A program made the translations under genes and the position numbers. A stretch of DNA of 64,000 bases from NCBI GenBank assembly GCA_002449695.1, contig DJXI01000024.1:65956-129955 (forward strand). Reading direction: 5' to 3'. A model generated the notes under the pieces. The model did not search any database. It was not told where the DNA came from and saw only the letters and a program-made list of their open reading frames with translations. Source of the stretch: Verrucomicrobia bacterium UBA7008. GTDB lineage: Bacteria > Verrucomicrobiota > Kiritimatiellia > RFP12 > UBA1067. This document shows, piece by piece, positions 50,140-60,995 of the stretch (its first letter is position 1; each line of letters starts with the position of its first letter).

Positions 50140-53100
50140 TTATTCACCCGCGCCGTCTACCGTCCCGACGCTGAAAAACATCGTCTGCTGCTCCGCCGCG
50201 AGCGGCACCGCGAACAGGGCCGCGTCCCCGTTCTCGAGACGCCATTCGGCGCGGGAGAGGTCGAGCGTCGCGTCCGCCGGGATGGGCAGCGTCGCGGCTG
50301 CGCGGACGGCCAGCGTGTCGGCGAAACCGTAGAGCCACGTCGCCGGGCGGGCCGTCAGGTGGATCTTCAGCCAGCCGTCCTCGACCGCGAAGCCGTCGAT
50401 CGTCACGCTTTCCAGCTGAAGCGCCTCGCCCTTTTCAGAGAAAACCTCGCCGCCGTCCGAAGGAATTTCGACCGTATATCTGTAGCCGTTCGCGACGAAC
50501 GTGTGCGTCGTGCCGGAAGTCGCGGCGAGAAGCCTGCGCGGAGCGGCGGACATGAGCTTCGGCGTCACCGGCGTCGTCCAGTCCGCCGGAAGCCAGAGAT
50601 ACGCCTTGCCGTCCGCGTCCGCGTAAATGCAGTCCGTTCCGTAGCCCGGCGGCAGCCCGTTGAACGCGACGGCCGCGCCGGGCGAGAGCCCCGAAACTTC
50701 GACACACGAGAGCGCCGCGCCAGAGGCGTTCACCGCCACCGTCGCCGCGCCGGCGTCCGTCGCCTTGACGGAACCGCCTGTGATGACGACGGTCTGCTGC
50801 ACATTCGCGCCGCCCGTTCCGATCGCCTGCCCGCTGGTCGTTTCCGCCTCGACGGTTCCGCCGGAAATCACGATGTCGCCGCACGACTGGCCGTCGCAGC
50901 TGCCGATCGCGGAGGACGATCCTCTCGCCACGATCCGGCCGCCCGTTATGTTGATGTTGCCGCATCTTCTCGTATTGCTCAGATATTCTTCACGACCGCC
51001 GATCGCCGCGCCGCTGTTGCCCGTGACGGCGAGATACCCGTCGCCCGCGATCGTCAGCGTGCGCCCGTAGGGCACATATATGCCGGCGTACTTGTGGTGG
51101 GTGCTGTCCGCGCACGACACGAGCGAATTGGAGGACGCGAGCGTCAGCGTGACGGGCTGCTGGTCCCAGATGTCGCTCAGGACGATGGGCGAATACAGAT
51201 CTTCGCGCGTGTAGCCGGAAAGATGCAGATCCTTCAGGACGAGTTCGACGGGACCGTCCTCCGCCCTCAGGTAGATCGCCACCTTGCCTTCGTCGTTCGT
51301 GCCGGTCACGGTGTAGGTTCCCTGGTTGGTGACGTAGAGCGTCCTGTCGGCCACGTCGTAGTACCAGCCGCCGCCGGAAAGCGTGCAGACGTTCTCGCCG
51401 TTGATCGCGACGTCCACATCCTGCACGAGCGCGGTCGTCGCCGAGCCCGCAACGCCCGCGAAGTACTTCGTCCCGTCGACGGTGAACGCGTAGTTGCCCC
51501 TGGGGAGCCACAGATAGATGTTCCCGGAATCGTCCGCGCAAATGTTGGATACGTCATAGTAGGCCGGCAGCCCCGTTATCTCCACCGCCTTGCCTGCCGG
51601 AAGATTCGCGACTTTCACGCGGTCGAGGAGCGCGCCGTCGCTATTTACCGCGGAATTGGAATCGCGCATGTTGACATTGCCTCCCGCGACGAGCGCGCCG
51701 GAAATCGAATCAATGAAATCCTCCGGCGTCGTCGCGACGATGTTGCCGCTCCTGATGACGACATTGGAAACAGCTTGATACATCCCTGCGCTCGCGCCGA
51801 TTCCGGGATAGCTCCAGCCGTCCCCGCCGCCGCCGGCCGCGTAGAGCCAGCCGTCGCCGCCGATGGAAACGCCCGACTCGTACGGCACTTCGAGCGCCGC
51901 GCAGTACTTGCCGGCGGCAAGCGTGTTCGTGCCGGTGAACGCAACGGACACCGTCGCGTTCGAGGCGATGGCGAACGGCGTCTGGCGGTTCCCGGTCGCC
52001 TTGAGGCAGAGATTCGAGAAGACGATGTTCGCGTCGCTTTCGACGCGGCAGCGCACCGCGCCCGCCGTGTTCGTGCCGGAAAGCGTCGCGTCGCCCGCGA
52101 TCGAAAGCACGCCTTTGGCCGGATCGTACGTCCAACCCGCGCCGGCGGTTTCGTAGACATCGACGCCGTCGACCAGGACGCCCGTCGGGAGAAGCTCTTC
52201 GAGCGTTCCGCCGCTTTCCGTCGCTTTCAGGAGATACCGGACGGAGCCGATCGCGGCATTGTAGACGCCGGGCGCGAGCCAGAGATGTATCCTGCCGCCG
52301 TAATCGGCGTAGATGTCGTTCGTGCCGTAGCCGTCGATTTCGATATCGGCCTTTGCACCTGCGGTGAAACCTGCGAGCACAACCTCGTACGCTCTTTCGC
52401 CGGATGCGGCGGCGGGATAGGTCTTCACGTTGGCGGAGGACTCGGTGAAGCACGTCGACGCGTCGGATCTGCCGTCCGGCAGAACGCTGCCGCCGGCCAT
52501 CACGACCGTGTAGCCATTCTTGGTCTTCGCGGAATAACCGTCGCCGATGACGGCGGCGTGCTTCGAGCCGATCTCATTGCTCAGGGCCGTGACGGTTCCG
52601 CCGGAAATCTCGATTCGGCGCCCCGCCGATTCCGACGAATCGCCGCCGCCGATGCCCGCCCCGCAGTACGCCGAACCGAAGAGCCCGCTGCTCGTGCCGC
52701 CAATCGCCGTCACCCGGCCGCCGGTGATGTAGATGTCGCCGCACGTACCCTTGTAGCCGCTCCCGATTCCCGCGCCGTCTTCTATGCCGTACGCATAGAC
52801 AATGCCGCCTTCGATGCGGATCGTCCCCGTGCCTTCGCCCCGGTTGCCGCCGATGCCCGCGCCGTCGGTGCCGCCCCTGGCCATGAGCGCCGCGTTCTCC
52901 TCGAGGTTCGTGATCGCGAGCGTGGCGGATGCGTCCACGTTCAATGCCGCGTAGTCGCCGGTATCCGTGGCATCGAACATATTCGCGCCCGCGAGCCGCA
53001 CCGTCACCGCGCCGTTCGTGACGGCGAGCGGCGAGGCGGAGGAAGACTTGATATAAAGGTTGGAAACGGTCACGGAAAGCGCCGCGCCTTCATCTTGCGA

Positions 53101-56100
53101 CAGAGACCCGGCTGTGATGCTGACGTAACCGTCCGTGTTTGTGCCGGACACGACGCAGTCGTCTATGACATACAGCCTCTTCTCTCCGATGTCGTAATAC
53201 CACTTCTGGCCCCTGGCCATGACATGCGAGACGTCCACGCCGTCCGCCGTGACGCCCGTCAGCCATTCTTCCGCCGTGGTGTCGGCGTTGTCGACGGTCG
53301 CCGTAAACGGTTCCTTGCCCACGTAGAATATATACGTGCCGTTCGGCAGCCACAGGTACAGCTTGCCTTCCTCGTCGGTGTACAGCCCGTTCGCCCTGTC
53401 GTAGCCCGCGAGATTTTCGATCATGACAAGCTCGTTCGTGGATTGTGTGGCAACCGTCACGCACCAGACGCGCGCCGTGCCGTTCGACGGCGCGGGCGAG
53501 ACGTATTCCGCCGAGGCCGTTCTGTGCGTCGCGTGTACGGACGCGTTTTTGATCGTGAGCGGGTACGTGGCTTTGCCCGAATCGGCGCATGCCCCGACGC
53601 CGATATCGTCCGGAAGTTGATAGCCCTCTTTGGCGCCGCCGCATTCAGCCACGACCGTTCCGCCCGTTATTCCCACGATCGCGCACTGTTTATCCTTGTG
53701 GCCGGATCCGATTCCCGAAGCGCCTTCGCCGCCGTTCGCCGAAACGCGGCCGCCCGATATCGCGACGCGGCACGGCTCGGTGTTCGATGCAAAGTCGTTG
53801 TAGCTGGCCTGCCCGCCGCCGACGCCCGCACCGCCTTCGCCGCCACGAGCCGCCACGACGCCCCCGGATATGCGGATATCGTAGCCGCGCGCGCCATACC
53901 CGCCGCCGATGCCGGCGGCGCATTCCCCTCCGATGGCCGTCACCGTGCCGCCGGAAATGCCGATCGTACCGCCCGAATGTCCGTTACCGCCGCCGATGCC
54001 GGCGGCATAGGAATCGCCTTCGGCCGTCACATGTCCGCCGCTTATTCTTATCTCGCCCATTTGCTGCGTGGCGGCATCGGCGGAGTTGGCGCCGCTGTCG
54101 GCGAAATACCCGCTCCCGATGCCCGGGGCGCGGAAGCCGCCAATCGCCGAAATTACGCCGCCCGCGATCGTGATCGTACCGTGGCTCTCGTATCCTCCTC
54201 CGCCAATGCCCGCCGAACTGCCGCCGCCCTTTGCTATAAGACTCGGCGAGAGGATCGCGCCGTCGGGATCGGAAACGGAAACCACCGAATCGAGATTCGT
54301 GAGAACAAGCGACGAACTGTAGGGCACGTGGATGCCAGGCCGGGACAGAACCTCGCTTTGGAGCCGGTTGGCCCCTGCCAGGGCGACAACAGCCGCCACG
54401 TTCGAGCAGACGGCAATGGGTGCGCCGCTGCCGCTCGTCGACAGGACAAGGTTGGAGATGACGAACGAAACGTCGTTGGTTATCTCGATATACGCCTGAC
54501 CCGCCGTGTTCGTGCCGGAAATCACGCAGCCGTCGGCGAAGACGGAAAGAAGCCCCGTATCGACCGAATACGTCCACCCCTCGCCGGACTGCAGCGCGAC
54601 ATCCACGCCATCCACTTCGACGCCGACAGACCAGACCTCCGCCTCGGTGTCCGCGCCATCGACAATCGCGCGGAACGGCCTGTTCGCGATGTTGATGTAG
54701 TATTTCCCGTCCGGCAGCCAGACGTAGATTTTCCCCTCGTCGTCCGTCACCGCCCCCGAAAGCGAATAGCCGGCGAAATCGGTCATTGCCGCGCCGATGT
54801 CGAAGTTCGCGCGCCCGATCGGAACCGTCACGCAGTAGACGCGCTCGGCGGAGGCGTTCTTCGCAACAGGCGCGACGTTCGCGCTCGCGGCGTTGAGCGA
54901 GCCGCCGATTACCGTCGTCATGCCGGCCGACGTCCCGCCCTGCCCGGCGCCGATATCCTTGCCGCCGCTGCCGCCGCGCGCAACAACCGTTCCGCCCTGC
55001 TGCACGTAATAGCCAGCCGCGCCGCCCGCGCCGCCGCCGATGCCCGCCGCGCCGTCGCCGCCCGTCGCCGTCACGATGCCGCCGGAGATTTCGCACGCCC
55101 CTCTCAGCGCGGCGCCGCCGCTCCGCCCGCCGCCGATGCCCGCGCCGCCCGCGCCGCCCGTCGCCACGACGACGCCGTTCGTGATCGTGACGGCCGCGCC
55201 GTAGCAGTTGTAGCCGCCGCCGATGCCCGCCGCGCCGTTGCCGCCCGTCGCCGTCACGCTGCCGCCGTAGACATACGTCCGGATGCCGTCCTGCCCGCCG
55301 CCGCCGCCGATGCCCGCCGCGCTGCTGCCGCCCGTCGCGACGATCGTGCCGGAATGGATGATCACGGACGACATGTCGGCCACCTCGCCGCGTCCCATGC
55401 CGATGCCGGGCCCCTGGCCCGTGGCCTCGAGAGAACCGTCGCCGGTGAAGTTGAGTTCGGTCATCTGGAGCATTTCCACGCCGCACCACGCGTCGGACGA
55501 AACGCCGTGCAGAATATTCGTGCCCCTCAGCTCGACCGTAAACGTCGCCTTTTGTCCGCTTCCGACGGAAACCGGCGAGACCTCCATCGCGGCGTTCGTC
55601 ATGACGAGATTGTCAAAGACGAGCGTCGTGCGGCTTGTCTGCGCCTGGAACGTCACTGCCGGACCGCCGTTCGTGCCGCTCAGCACATAGTCGGTGGCGG
55701 CAAGAAGCCGCACGAGACCGTCCTCGTTGAGCCAGCCGTCGCCCCTGAGCCGCGCGGCGTCGCGGCCGTTGATGCTGACGCCCGTCGGATCGTAGTTGAG
55801 CGCCACCGCTTCCGCCCCGTCCACTATGGCGATCTTCTCGCTCGTCGTCGCGCCGTCGGAGACGCTGAACCAGTAGTCGCCGTCGGGAAGATACAGATAG
55901 ACTTCACCGTATTCGTTCGCGTAGATGCCCTGCGTGTCGTAATTCTCCAGACCCTCGATGTTGGCAATGTCGATTTTCGCAAAACGCGGCAGACCGTCGA
56001 TCGTCACGCAATAGGCGTTTGTGAGAACGCCGGACGAAGTCACTGCGACGGGATTCTGAATCGTCGCGTCAATCGTGCCGCCGGAGACGACCATCTGCGA

Positions 56101-59100
56101 CGGAATCTCCCCCGTGCCCAATGTTCCGCCCGCGTACTCAAAGGACGGCACGCCGTCCGCGGCATAGAACGCGCCGCGGCCCGCCGGCGCAAGCTCCAGC
56201 CGGTCGGCGCGTATCTTGACGCCCCGCGTCGCAGCGCAAACAGACACCTGCCGCTCGGCGTTCGTTCCGGACACGACGTATTCTTTCGCCGCGCCGAGGC
56301 TCAGAATCTCGTCCGTGCCGCTGTAGCTCCAGCCCTCGCCGCTGCATGCGCCGATATCGACGCCGTCCACCAGAATGCCCACCGTGAAGGTCGCCGTCGC
56401 CACGCCGCCGTTAACCTCCGCATGGTACGCATACCCGCCGACGGTGAAGTCGTACGAACCGTCCGGCAGATAGAGATAGGTCATGCCTGTCGCGTCCGAA
56501 ACGGTCGTGCCGCGCGAATACACGGCATCGATCCCTTCGACCGGCAGACGCTTCCTGGCCGGCAGCGCGACCACCGACACGCGCCAGCACGTCACGCCGT
56601 TGACCTTCCGGCTCTCGGGCGCCTCGTAGTCGTCCGACACATGAAAGATCGTATTGCTCGCGGCGCTGAGCGCAAACGTCATCTTGCCGCCGGGAATGTT
56701 CGGGCTTTCAAACTCGACATTGCGCTCCACGTTCGTCGCTTCGCCCCAGAGACAGAGCGCGCCGCCGTCGTCCGCCAGCAAACTGGCACCGTTGTACTGC
56801 GTCCAGATATCATCCGAAAGATGCACCATGTCGCCGGGACCGAGCCCGTCGATCACGGAAAAGACGAGCCGCACGTCGTTCGAGTTCACGGGGCCGGGAC
56901 AGGGGTTCGCGTTCGCGACAACGGCGTTCTTCGGTCGCACGCTGCACGCGCCGTCGATGACGATCGACTTGCCCGTCGTCACGTCGACCGTGTTGCCGCT
57001 CGCCGTCACGAAGTCGCTGAGCACCGTGCCGGCGCCTTTGGCCGCAAGCACCGTGCCGCCCGTCACGCGGAACGTTCCGTTCGTCAGCTTGATGTTGCTT
57101 CCCCAGCCGCCGCCGATGCCGCAGCATCCCTTGCCGCCCGTCGCGTCCACGTAGCCGCCGTTGACCGTGATGGACTCTACGCCGCCGCCGAGCCCGCCGC
57201 CGATGCCCGCGCCGCCGCCGGATTTGCCGTCGCCGCCTACCGCGTAGACATAGCCGCCGTTGATGGTGATGGACCCCGCGTTCTCGGAGCCCGTGCCGCG
57301 CGAGCCGATGCCCGCGCCGCACCAGCCGCCGATCGCCGTGAGGGTCCCGTCGCCCTCTATCGTCAGCGATGCGCCCGCCGGGACCTCGAGGCCGGCGGTG
57401 TACTCCGAACCGTTTTTAGAAACGGTGCTGGCATTAGGATTGTAAATGCCCTCGAACGTGCTCTCGTCCACGAGCGTCAGCGTGCATTTGTTCGAGACGA
57501 CGAACGGCGAGAGACGGTCGTAGGGCGTCTTGAGCGTCAGTTTCTGGACCGTCAGCGCGACATCGTCGCCCGCCACGACAATCCGGATCGATCCGTTCGT
57601 CGAACTGCCGCCAAGCGTGTGGTTGCCCGAGCGGAACGTCATGATGCTGGTGTCGGCGAAGTAGTCCCAACCCGAACCGTCGGCGTCAAGCCCGCCCACG
57701 ACCGGTTCGCCATCGACCGTGACGATGTCGCGGGTGAATTTGTAGTTTCCGTCGCCGTCGATGCTCACGCCCCACGATTTCTTGATCTCGTTCCCGTCTT
57801 CGTCCACGCCGACGATCGTGATCGTGCGCTGATTCCCGGACGTCGACGTCAGCCACAGGACGAGCTCGCCCTTCTCGTTCGTCCAGACGTCGTTGCAGGC
57901 ATGGGAAACCTTGTTGATGACGAGGTCCGTGATCCGGCAGTCGGCGACGCCGAAATCGAACGTGACGGGGAAGACCGCGTCGCCCGCGCTGTTCTTTGCC
58001 GACGGCGACACCTTGTCCGCCGTCGTGTACACTGCGGCGACATCGATCTTCTCGCTGGCCGTGACGCTTCCGGCGGAATAGCCCGCGCCAATGGCGGACG
58101 CCTTGGAGCCGGGTGTCGGGAACACCGTGCCGCCGGTGATCACGACATCCGCATACCCCTTGTACCCGCCGCCGATCGCCGCGCCATACTGCCCGCCGCG
58201 CGCCGTCACCTTGCCGCCCATGATCGTCACCGTTCCCGACTTCCTCGTCGTCTGTCCGCCGCCGATGCCTGCCGCGTTCGCGCCGCCGACGGCCGTGATC
58301 GTGCCGCCTTTGATGTTGATCGTGCCGGCGCGGGTGTCAAAGTAGCCGCCGCCGATGCCCGCCGCGTTCTTGCCGCCCTGCGCGCGCAGGCTGCCGTCGC
58401 CGTCGATGTTGATCGTCCGCACCTGATACACGGCGATGCCGGGGAAGTTGACGCCGCTCGTCAGCCGGTTGTCGCCCACAAGGTTCAGGTTCAGCGTCCG
58501 TCCGTCTTCGATCCACATCGCGCACTTGTTCTCCCAGCTCGACGTGGTCAGCGTGAGATTCGAAATCGTGAGCGACGTATCGGCCCGGATGTCGATGCCG
58601 GCATTGCCGTAGCCCGTGACGACGTGCGGCCCGGCATCGGTGATCACCAGCGTCGCTTTCGTGCCCTCCACCACGCCGCCGTCGGAGCCGGAAAGCGTGG
58701 CGTACCATCCCTTGCCGTTCAGGTGCGCGATGTCCTCGCCGTCGATCTCGATGTGCAGCGGATAGAAGACCGAGGCGACACTGTGCTGGCTTTCCACATA
58801 GCAGATCCAGAGCGTGTCGCCGGCGTCCAGCGAGGCTTTCAGACGCTTGCCCCACTCGTAGCCGCCCGTCGGCACCCAGAACCAGGCGTAGCCGTCGGCG
58901 CCCGGCTGGACGGCATCGTGGCGGTCGCCGTCGATGCGCTGCAGATACATCACCGCGTCTTCGAGTTCCGGCATGCGGACGCTCCAGAGAGTCCCGCCCG
59001 TCGAAGCGGAAATGAAGTTCGCGCTCTTGCCGAGGTTGTTCAAAAGGCCGTTGTTCTCCGAAAGCCCGTGCCCGGGACGGAATCGGGCGAACCAGTTGGC

Positions 59101-60936
59101 GTACGTCTCGATGTAGATGTCGCCGCAGGACGAAGCGTCCTTGTCGAGGCCGATGTCCGCCGCGTCGTCGCCGCCCGTCGCCGTGAGCCACCCTTCCGTC
59201 TTGAGCGTCAGCGTCGCGCCCGTCGCCACGCTCACCGACGTGCGGCCATCGGCACCCTCGAGACTGCACGCGCCGCCCTCGGCGACTTCGAGCGTCAGGG
59301 AGGCGCCGGTCTGCACGGTGATGGGGTTGTACCCTTCGCGGTCGCCCGGCGCCATCGCGAGCGACCCGGCGACCGTGATCGTGCAGTTTGCCGCGCCGAC
59401 GAAAATCGGCGCGAAACCGTGCAGATCCTGTCCGGCGATTTCGTACGTGCTGTCGGCGCCGGTTATGTCGATGCGCCCGTTCTCGGCCGAATAGCTCCAG
59501 CCCGTGCCGGAAACGTCGGTTCCTTCGCTGACGGCGACGCCGTTGACGGTCAGCGCCACTTCATCGAGCGATTCGTGATCGTTCACCTCCCACCCGGGAT
59601 AGAGCGTAAGGTCGCCGGCGTGCGTCCATAGCGGGAACACGCTCGCGCCGCTTGCATCGTAATACCGCGTCCCCGTGCCGTTTACGCCCGTGTACCAGCC
59701 CGTGAAGGTATAGCCATAGCGCGACGTCGTCGGGCCGGACGGCGGTGCAAAGCCGTACTTCGCCGTGGCGGTTTTTTTCAGCCGCCAGCCGTCGTCGAAC
59801 GTGATGGTGTATTCGATCGCGCTGTGCGTTTCGGCCGCCGAAGTGGACGAAGCGCCGGAAACGGTCGCGGCGGCGGATTTGTACACCGTGCCGCTCGCGC
59901 CGTTCGATCCCGCCGAACCGCCGTAGCCGCCGTTGCCGCCGTGGACGTCTTTCCAGCCGTCTTCGCCGGAGGATCTCGAACCGCCTCCGTTGCTCCATCC
60001 GCCTTGGCCCATTCCTCCCCTCGCCGAGCGCTCGGTGTAGCCCTGGGTGGTCCAGTAGGTTCCGCCAGCGCCGCCGCCGCCGCCAGCGCCGCCGCCGCCG
60101 CCGCCGCCGCCGATGTTGGCGCCCGCCTGGCCGCCAGCGCCGCCGCCGCCGCCGCCGCCGCCGCCAGCGCGGTAGGAGTAAAACCAGTGATCTATCGCAA
60201 ACTTTCCGTTCGATCCCTGAGAGCCGCCAGACCCGCCCGCGCCGCCAGTCGCCGTCACGTTCACCGTGCCGAGAACATAGAGTGTGCCGCAACCTCCACC
60301 CTGGCCGCCGGGATTGCCGTTGTAGCCGCTGTAGCCGTTACGGTTATACGAACCATCGGTATCCTCCCAGGGCATCTCGGGCTCACTCCTGATCGCTCCG
60401 CCCGTGCCGCCGTTGCCGCCGATGCCCGCTCCCGCGCCGCCGCCGCCAGCGCCGCCCGTACCGCCCGTGCCGGCCTTGCCGTATTCGTCGTGCGGATCGT
60501 CGTCGTTATCTATGACCTCGGCATTGCCGCCGTCCCTGCCGCTTTCGCCGTTGCCGCCATTGCCGCCGGTTACGACGAGCTTGCCTTCGCCGGTCACGAC
60601 AAGCGTCGAAGTCGTCGGCACCGCAATGCCCGCGCCCGCACCCGAGGTTCCGGAACCTGCACCGCCCTTGAGTGTCAGCGTCTTCCCGGCGGGAATGTAG
60701 AGAACCACCGTCGCGTTCTCGTTCACCGTGTAGGCGCTTTGGCCCGAGTTGGCGGTCACGGAGATGTTGTCGTTGACGATGTAGATGTTCTTGTCGTACA
60801 GCGTCCTGCGCCCGCCCGTATCGATCGTCTGCGTCTTGGTGAACCCGGCTTGGGCTGCGAACGGTGCAGACGACAAAGCGGCAAGGGCAAACACCCTCGT
60901 CGCCAATGCCGCCAAAAATCTTCCTGGTTTGAACAT
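50140..60936 (-). CDS. Giant modular secreted repeat protein, 3598 aa
   Basis: Signal peptide MFKPGRFLAALATRVFALAA...AQA. AAAAGGCGTA precedes the ATG at 60936; an ATG seven codons upstream is possible. Residues about 130-350 are extremely Gly-rich. An InlB-B/Flg_new-like domain follows at about 380-456 (YGYTFTGWYTGVNGTGTRYY, LTLYPGW). Then nine diverged modules of about 250-450 residues run to near 3500. Each begins with a header like VDGVDVxxxxGxGWxYD, then SGTNTxG, SNLxL and LAGxN strands. Many have GGxVxAxGGxxAAGIGGG repeats, and most are joined by a linker with DxxGxIYLWLPDGxYxF. Module headers are near 59560, 58757, 57720, 56380, 55790, 54630, 53255, 52180 and 51420. A beta-helix/beta-sandwich surface protein or adhesin is likely. 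No C-terminal anchor is seen. It lies 59 bp after the helical paralog cluster. Confidence 0.85.
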   Translation of the reverse strand: MFKPGRFLAALATRVFALAALSSAPFAAQAGFTKTQTIDTGGRRTLYDKNIYIVNDNISVTANSGQSAYTVNENATVVLYIPAGKTLTLKGGAGSGTSGAGAGIAVPTTSTLVVTGEGKLVVTGGNGGNGESGRDGGNAEVIDNDDDPHDEYGKAGTGGTGGAGGGGAGAGIGGNGGTGGAIRSEPEMPWEDTDGSYNRNGYSGYNGNPGGQGGGCGTLYVLGTVNVTATGGAGGSGGSQGSNGKFAIDHWFYSYRAGGGGGGGGGAGGQAGANIGGGGGGGGAGGGGGAGGTYWTTQGYTERSARGGMGQGGWSNGGGSRSSGEDGWKDVHGGNGGYGGSAGSNGASGTVYKSAAATVSGASSTSAAETHSAIEYTITFDDGWRLKKTATAKYGFAPPSGPTTSRYGYTFTGWYTGVNGTGTRYYDASGASVFPLWTHAGDLTLYPGWEVNDHESLDEVALTVNGVAVSEGTDVSGTGWSYSAENGRIDITGADSTYEIAGQDLHGFAPIFVGAANCTITVAGSLAMAPGDREGYNPITVQTGASLTLEVAEGGACSLEGADGRTSVSVATGATLTLKTEGWLTATGGDDAADIGLDKDASSCGDIYIETYANWFARFRPGHGLSENNGLLNNLGKSANFISASTGGTLWSVRMPELEDAVMYLQRIDGDRHDAVQPGADGYAWFWVPTGGYEWGKRLKASLDAGDTLWICYVESQHSVASVFYPLHIEIDGEDIAHLNGKGWYATLSGSDGGVVEGTKATLVITDAGPHVVTGYGNAGIDIRADTSLTISNLTLTTSSWENKCAMWIEDGRTLNLNLVGDNRLTSGVNFPGIAVYQVRTINIDGDGSLRAQGGKNAAGIGGGYFDTRAGTINIKGGTITAVGGANAAGIGGGQTTRKSGTVTIMGGKVTARGGQYGAAIGGGYKGYADVVITGGTVFPTPGSKASAIGAGYSAGSVTASEKIDVAAVYTTADKVSPSAKNSAGDAVFPVTFDFGVADCRITDLVINKVSHACNDVWTNEKGELVLWLTSTSGNQRTITIVGVDEDGNEIKKSWGVSIDGDGNYKFTRDIVTVDGEPVVGGLDADGSGWDYFADTSIMTFRSGNHTLGGSSTNGSIRIVVAGDDVALTVQKLTLKTPYDRLSPFVVSNKCTLTLVDESTFEGIYNPNASTVSKNGSEYTAGLEVPAGASLTIEGDGTLTAIGGWCGAGIGSRGTGSENAGSITINGGYVYAVGGDGKSGGGAGIGGGLGGGVESITVNGGYVDATGGKGCCGIGGGWGSNIKLTNGTFRVTGGTVLAAKGAGTVLSDFVTASGNTVDVTTGKSIVIDGACSVRPKNAVVANANPCPGPVNSNDVRLVFSVIDGLGPGDMVHLSDDIWTQYNGASLLADDGGALCLWGEATNVERNVEFESPNIPGGKMTFALSAASNTIFHVSDDYEAPESRKVNGVTCWRVSVVALPARKRLPVEGIDAVYSRGTTVSDATGMTYLYLPDGSYDFTVGGYAYHAEVNGGVATATFTVGILVDGVDIGACSGEGWSYSGTDEILSLGAAKEYVVSGTNAERQVSVCAATRGVKIRADRLELAPAGRGAFYAADGVPSFEYAGGTLGTGEIPSQMVVSGGTIDATIQNPVAVTSSGVLTNAYCVTIDGLPRFAKIDIANIEGLENYDTQGIYANEYGEVYLYLPDGDYWFSVSDGATTSEKIAIVDGAEAVALNYDPTGVSINGRDAARLRGDGWLNEDGLVRLLAATDYVLSGTNGGPAVTFQAQTSRTTLVFDNLVMTNAAMEVSPVSVGSGQKATFTVELRGTNILHGVSSDAWCGVEMLQMTELNFTGDGSLEATGQGPGIGMGRGEVADMSSVIIHSGTIVATGGSSAAGIGGGGGQDGIRTYVYGGSVTATGGNGAAGIGGGYNCYGAAVTITNGVVVATGGAGGAGIGGGRSGGAALRGACEISGGIVTATGGDGAAGIGGGAGGAAGYYVQQGGTVVARGGSGGKDIGAGQGGTSAGMTTVIGGSLNAASANVAPVAKNASAERVYCVTVPIGRANFDIGAAMTDFAGYSLSGAVTDDEGKIYVWLPDGKYYINIANRPFRAIVDGADTEAEVWSVGVEVDGVDVALQSGEGWTYSVDTGLLSVFADGCVISGTNTAGQAYIEITNDVSFVISNLVLSTSGSGAPIAVCSNVAAVVALAGANRLQSEVLSRPGIHVPYSSSLVLTNLDSVVSVSDPDGAILSPSLIAKGGGSSAGIGGGGYESHGTITIAGGVISAIGGFRAPGIGSGYFADSGANSADAATQQMGEIRISGGHVTAEGDSYAAGIGGGNGHSGGTIGISGGTVTAIGGECAAGIGGGYGARGYDIRISGGVVAARGGEGGAGVGGGQASYNDFASNTEPCRVAISGGRVSANGGEGASGIGSGHKDKQCAIVGITGGTVVAECGGAKEGYQLPDDIGVGACADSGKATYPLTIKNASVHATHRTASAEYVSPAPSNGTARVWCVTVATQSTNELVMIENLAGYDRANGLYTDEEGKLYLWLPNGTYIFYVGKEPFTATVDNADTTAEEWLTGVTADGVDVSHVMARGQKWYYDIGEKRLYVIDDCVVSGTNTDGYVSITAGSLSQDEGAALSVTVSNLYIKSSSASPLAVTNGAVTVRLAGANMFDATDTGDYAALNVDASATLAITNLEENAALMARGGTDGAGIGGNRGEGTGTIRIEGGIVYAYGIEDGAGIGSGYKGTCGDIYITGGRVTAIGGTSSGLFGSAYCGAGIGGGDSSESAGRRIEISGGTVTALSNEIGSKHAAVIGDGYSAKTKNGYTVVMAGGSVLPDGRSDASTCFTESSANVKTYPAAASGERAYEVVLAGFTAGAKADIEIDGYGTNDIYADYGGRIHLWLAPGVYNAAIGSVRYLLKATESGGTLEELLPTGVLVDGVDVYETAGAGWTYDPAKGVLSIAGDATLSGTNTAGAVRCRVESDANIVFSNLCLKATGNRQTPFAIASNATVSVAFTGTNTLAAGKYCAALEVPYESGVSIGGDGWLYAAGGGGDGWSYPGIGASAGMYQAVSNVVIRSGNIVATTPEDFIDSISGALVAGGNVNMRDSNSAVNSDGALLDRVKVANLPAGKAVEITGLPAYYDVSNICADDSGNIYLWLPRGNYAFTVDGTKYFAGVAGSATTALVQDVDVAINGENVCTLSGGGWYYDVADRTLYVTNQGTYTVTGTNDEGKVAIYLRAEDGPVELVLKDLHLSGYTREDLYSPIVLSDIWDQQPVTLTLASSNSLVSCADSTHHKYAGIYVPYGRTLTIAGDGYLAVTGNSGAAIGGREEYLSNTRRCGNINITGGRIVARGSSSAIGSCDGQSCGDIVISGGTVEAETTSGQAIGTGGANVQQTVVITGGSVKATDAGAATVAVNASGAALSCVEVSGLSPGAAVAFNGLPPGYGTDCIYADADGKAYLWLPADWTTPVTPKLMSAAPRRLLAATSGTTHTFVANGYRYTVEIPSDGGEVFSEKGEALQLESVTIDGFAVEDGWLKIHLTARPATWLYGFADTLAVRAAATLPIPADATLDLSRAEWRLENGDAALFAVPLAAEQQTMFFSVGTVDGAGE

Positions 60937-60960
60937 TACGCCTTTTTGCTGGCCCATTTG

Positions 60961-60986
60961 ACTTCGGACTTGAGACTTCGGACTTC
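60961..60986. repeat. Short-period tract before the giant gene
   Basis: ACTTCGGACTTGAGACTTCGGACTTC is two copies of ACTTCGGACTTGAG. It lies between the last helical paralog and the giant gene and overlaps the upstream part of the giant gene's leader. Confidence 0.8.
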
Positions 60987-60995
60987 CGGTTTTCG

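Noticed and set aside
50359-59631. A 3090-codon open frame on the plus strand opposite the giant repeat gene
   Set aside because: It is the antisense shadow of a GC-rich repeat gene: Arg/Ala/Val/His-biased composition, no signal peptide, domain or ribosome site. The minus frame has a signal peptide and ordered modules.
60070-60180. CCGCCGCCG-type arrays looked like a possible CRISPR or microsatellite
   Set aside because: They are poly-Gly codons inside the giant protein; no spacer-repeat structure.
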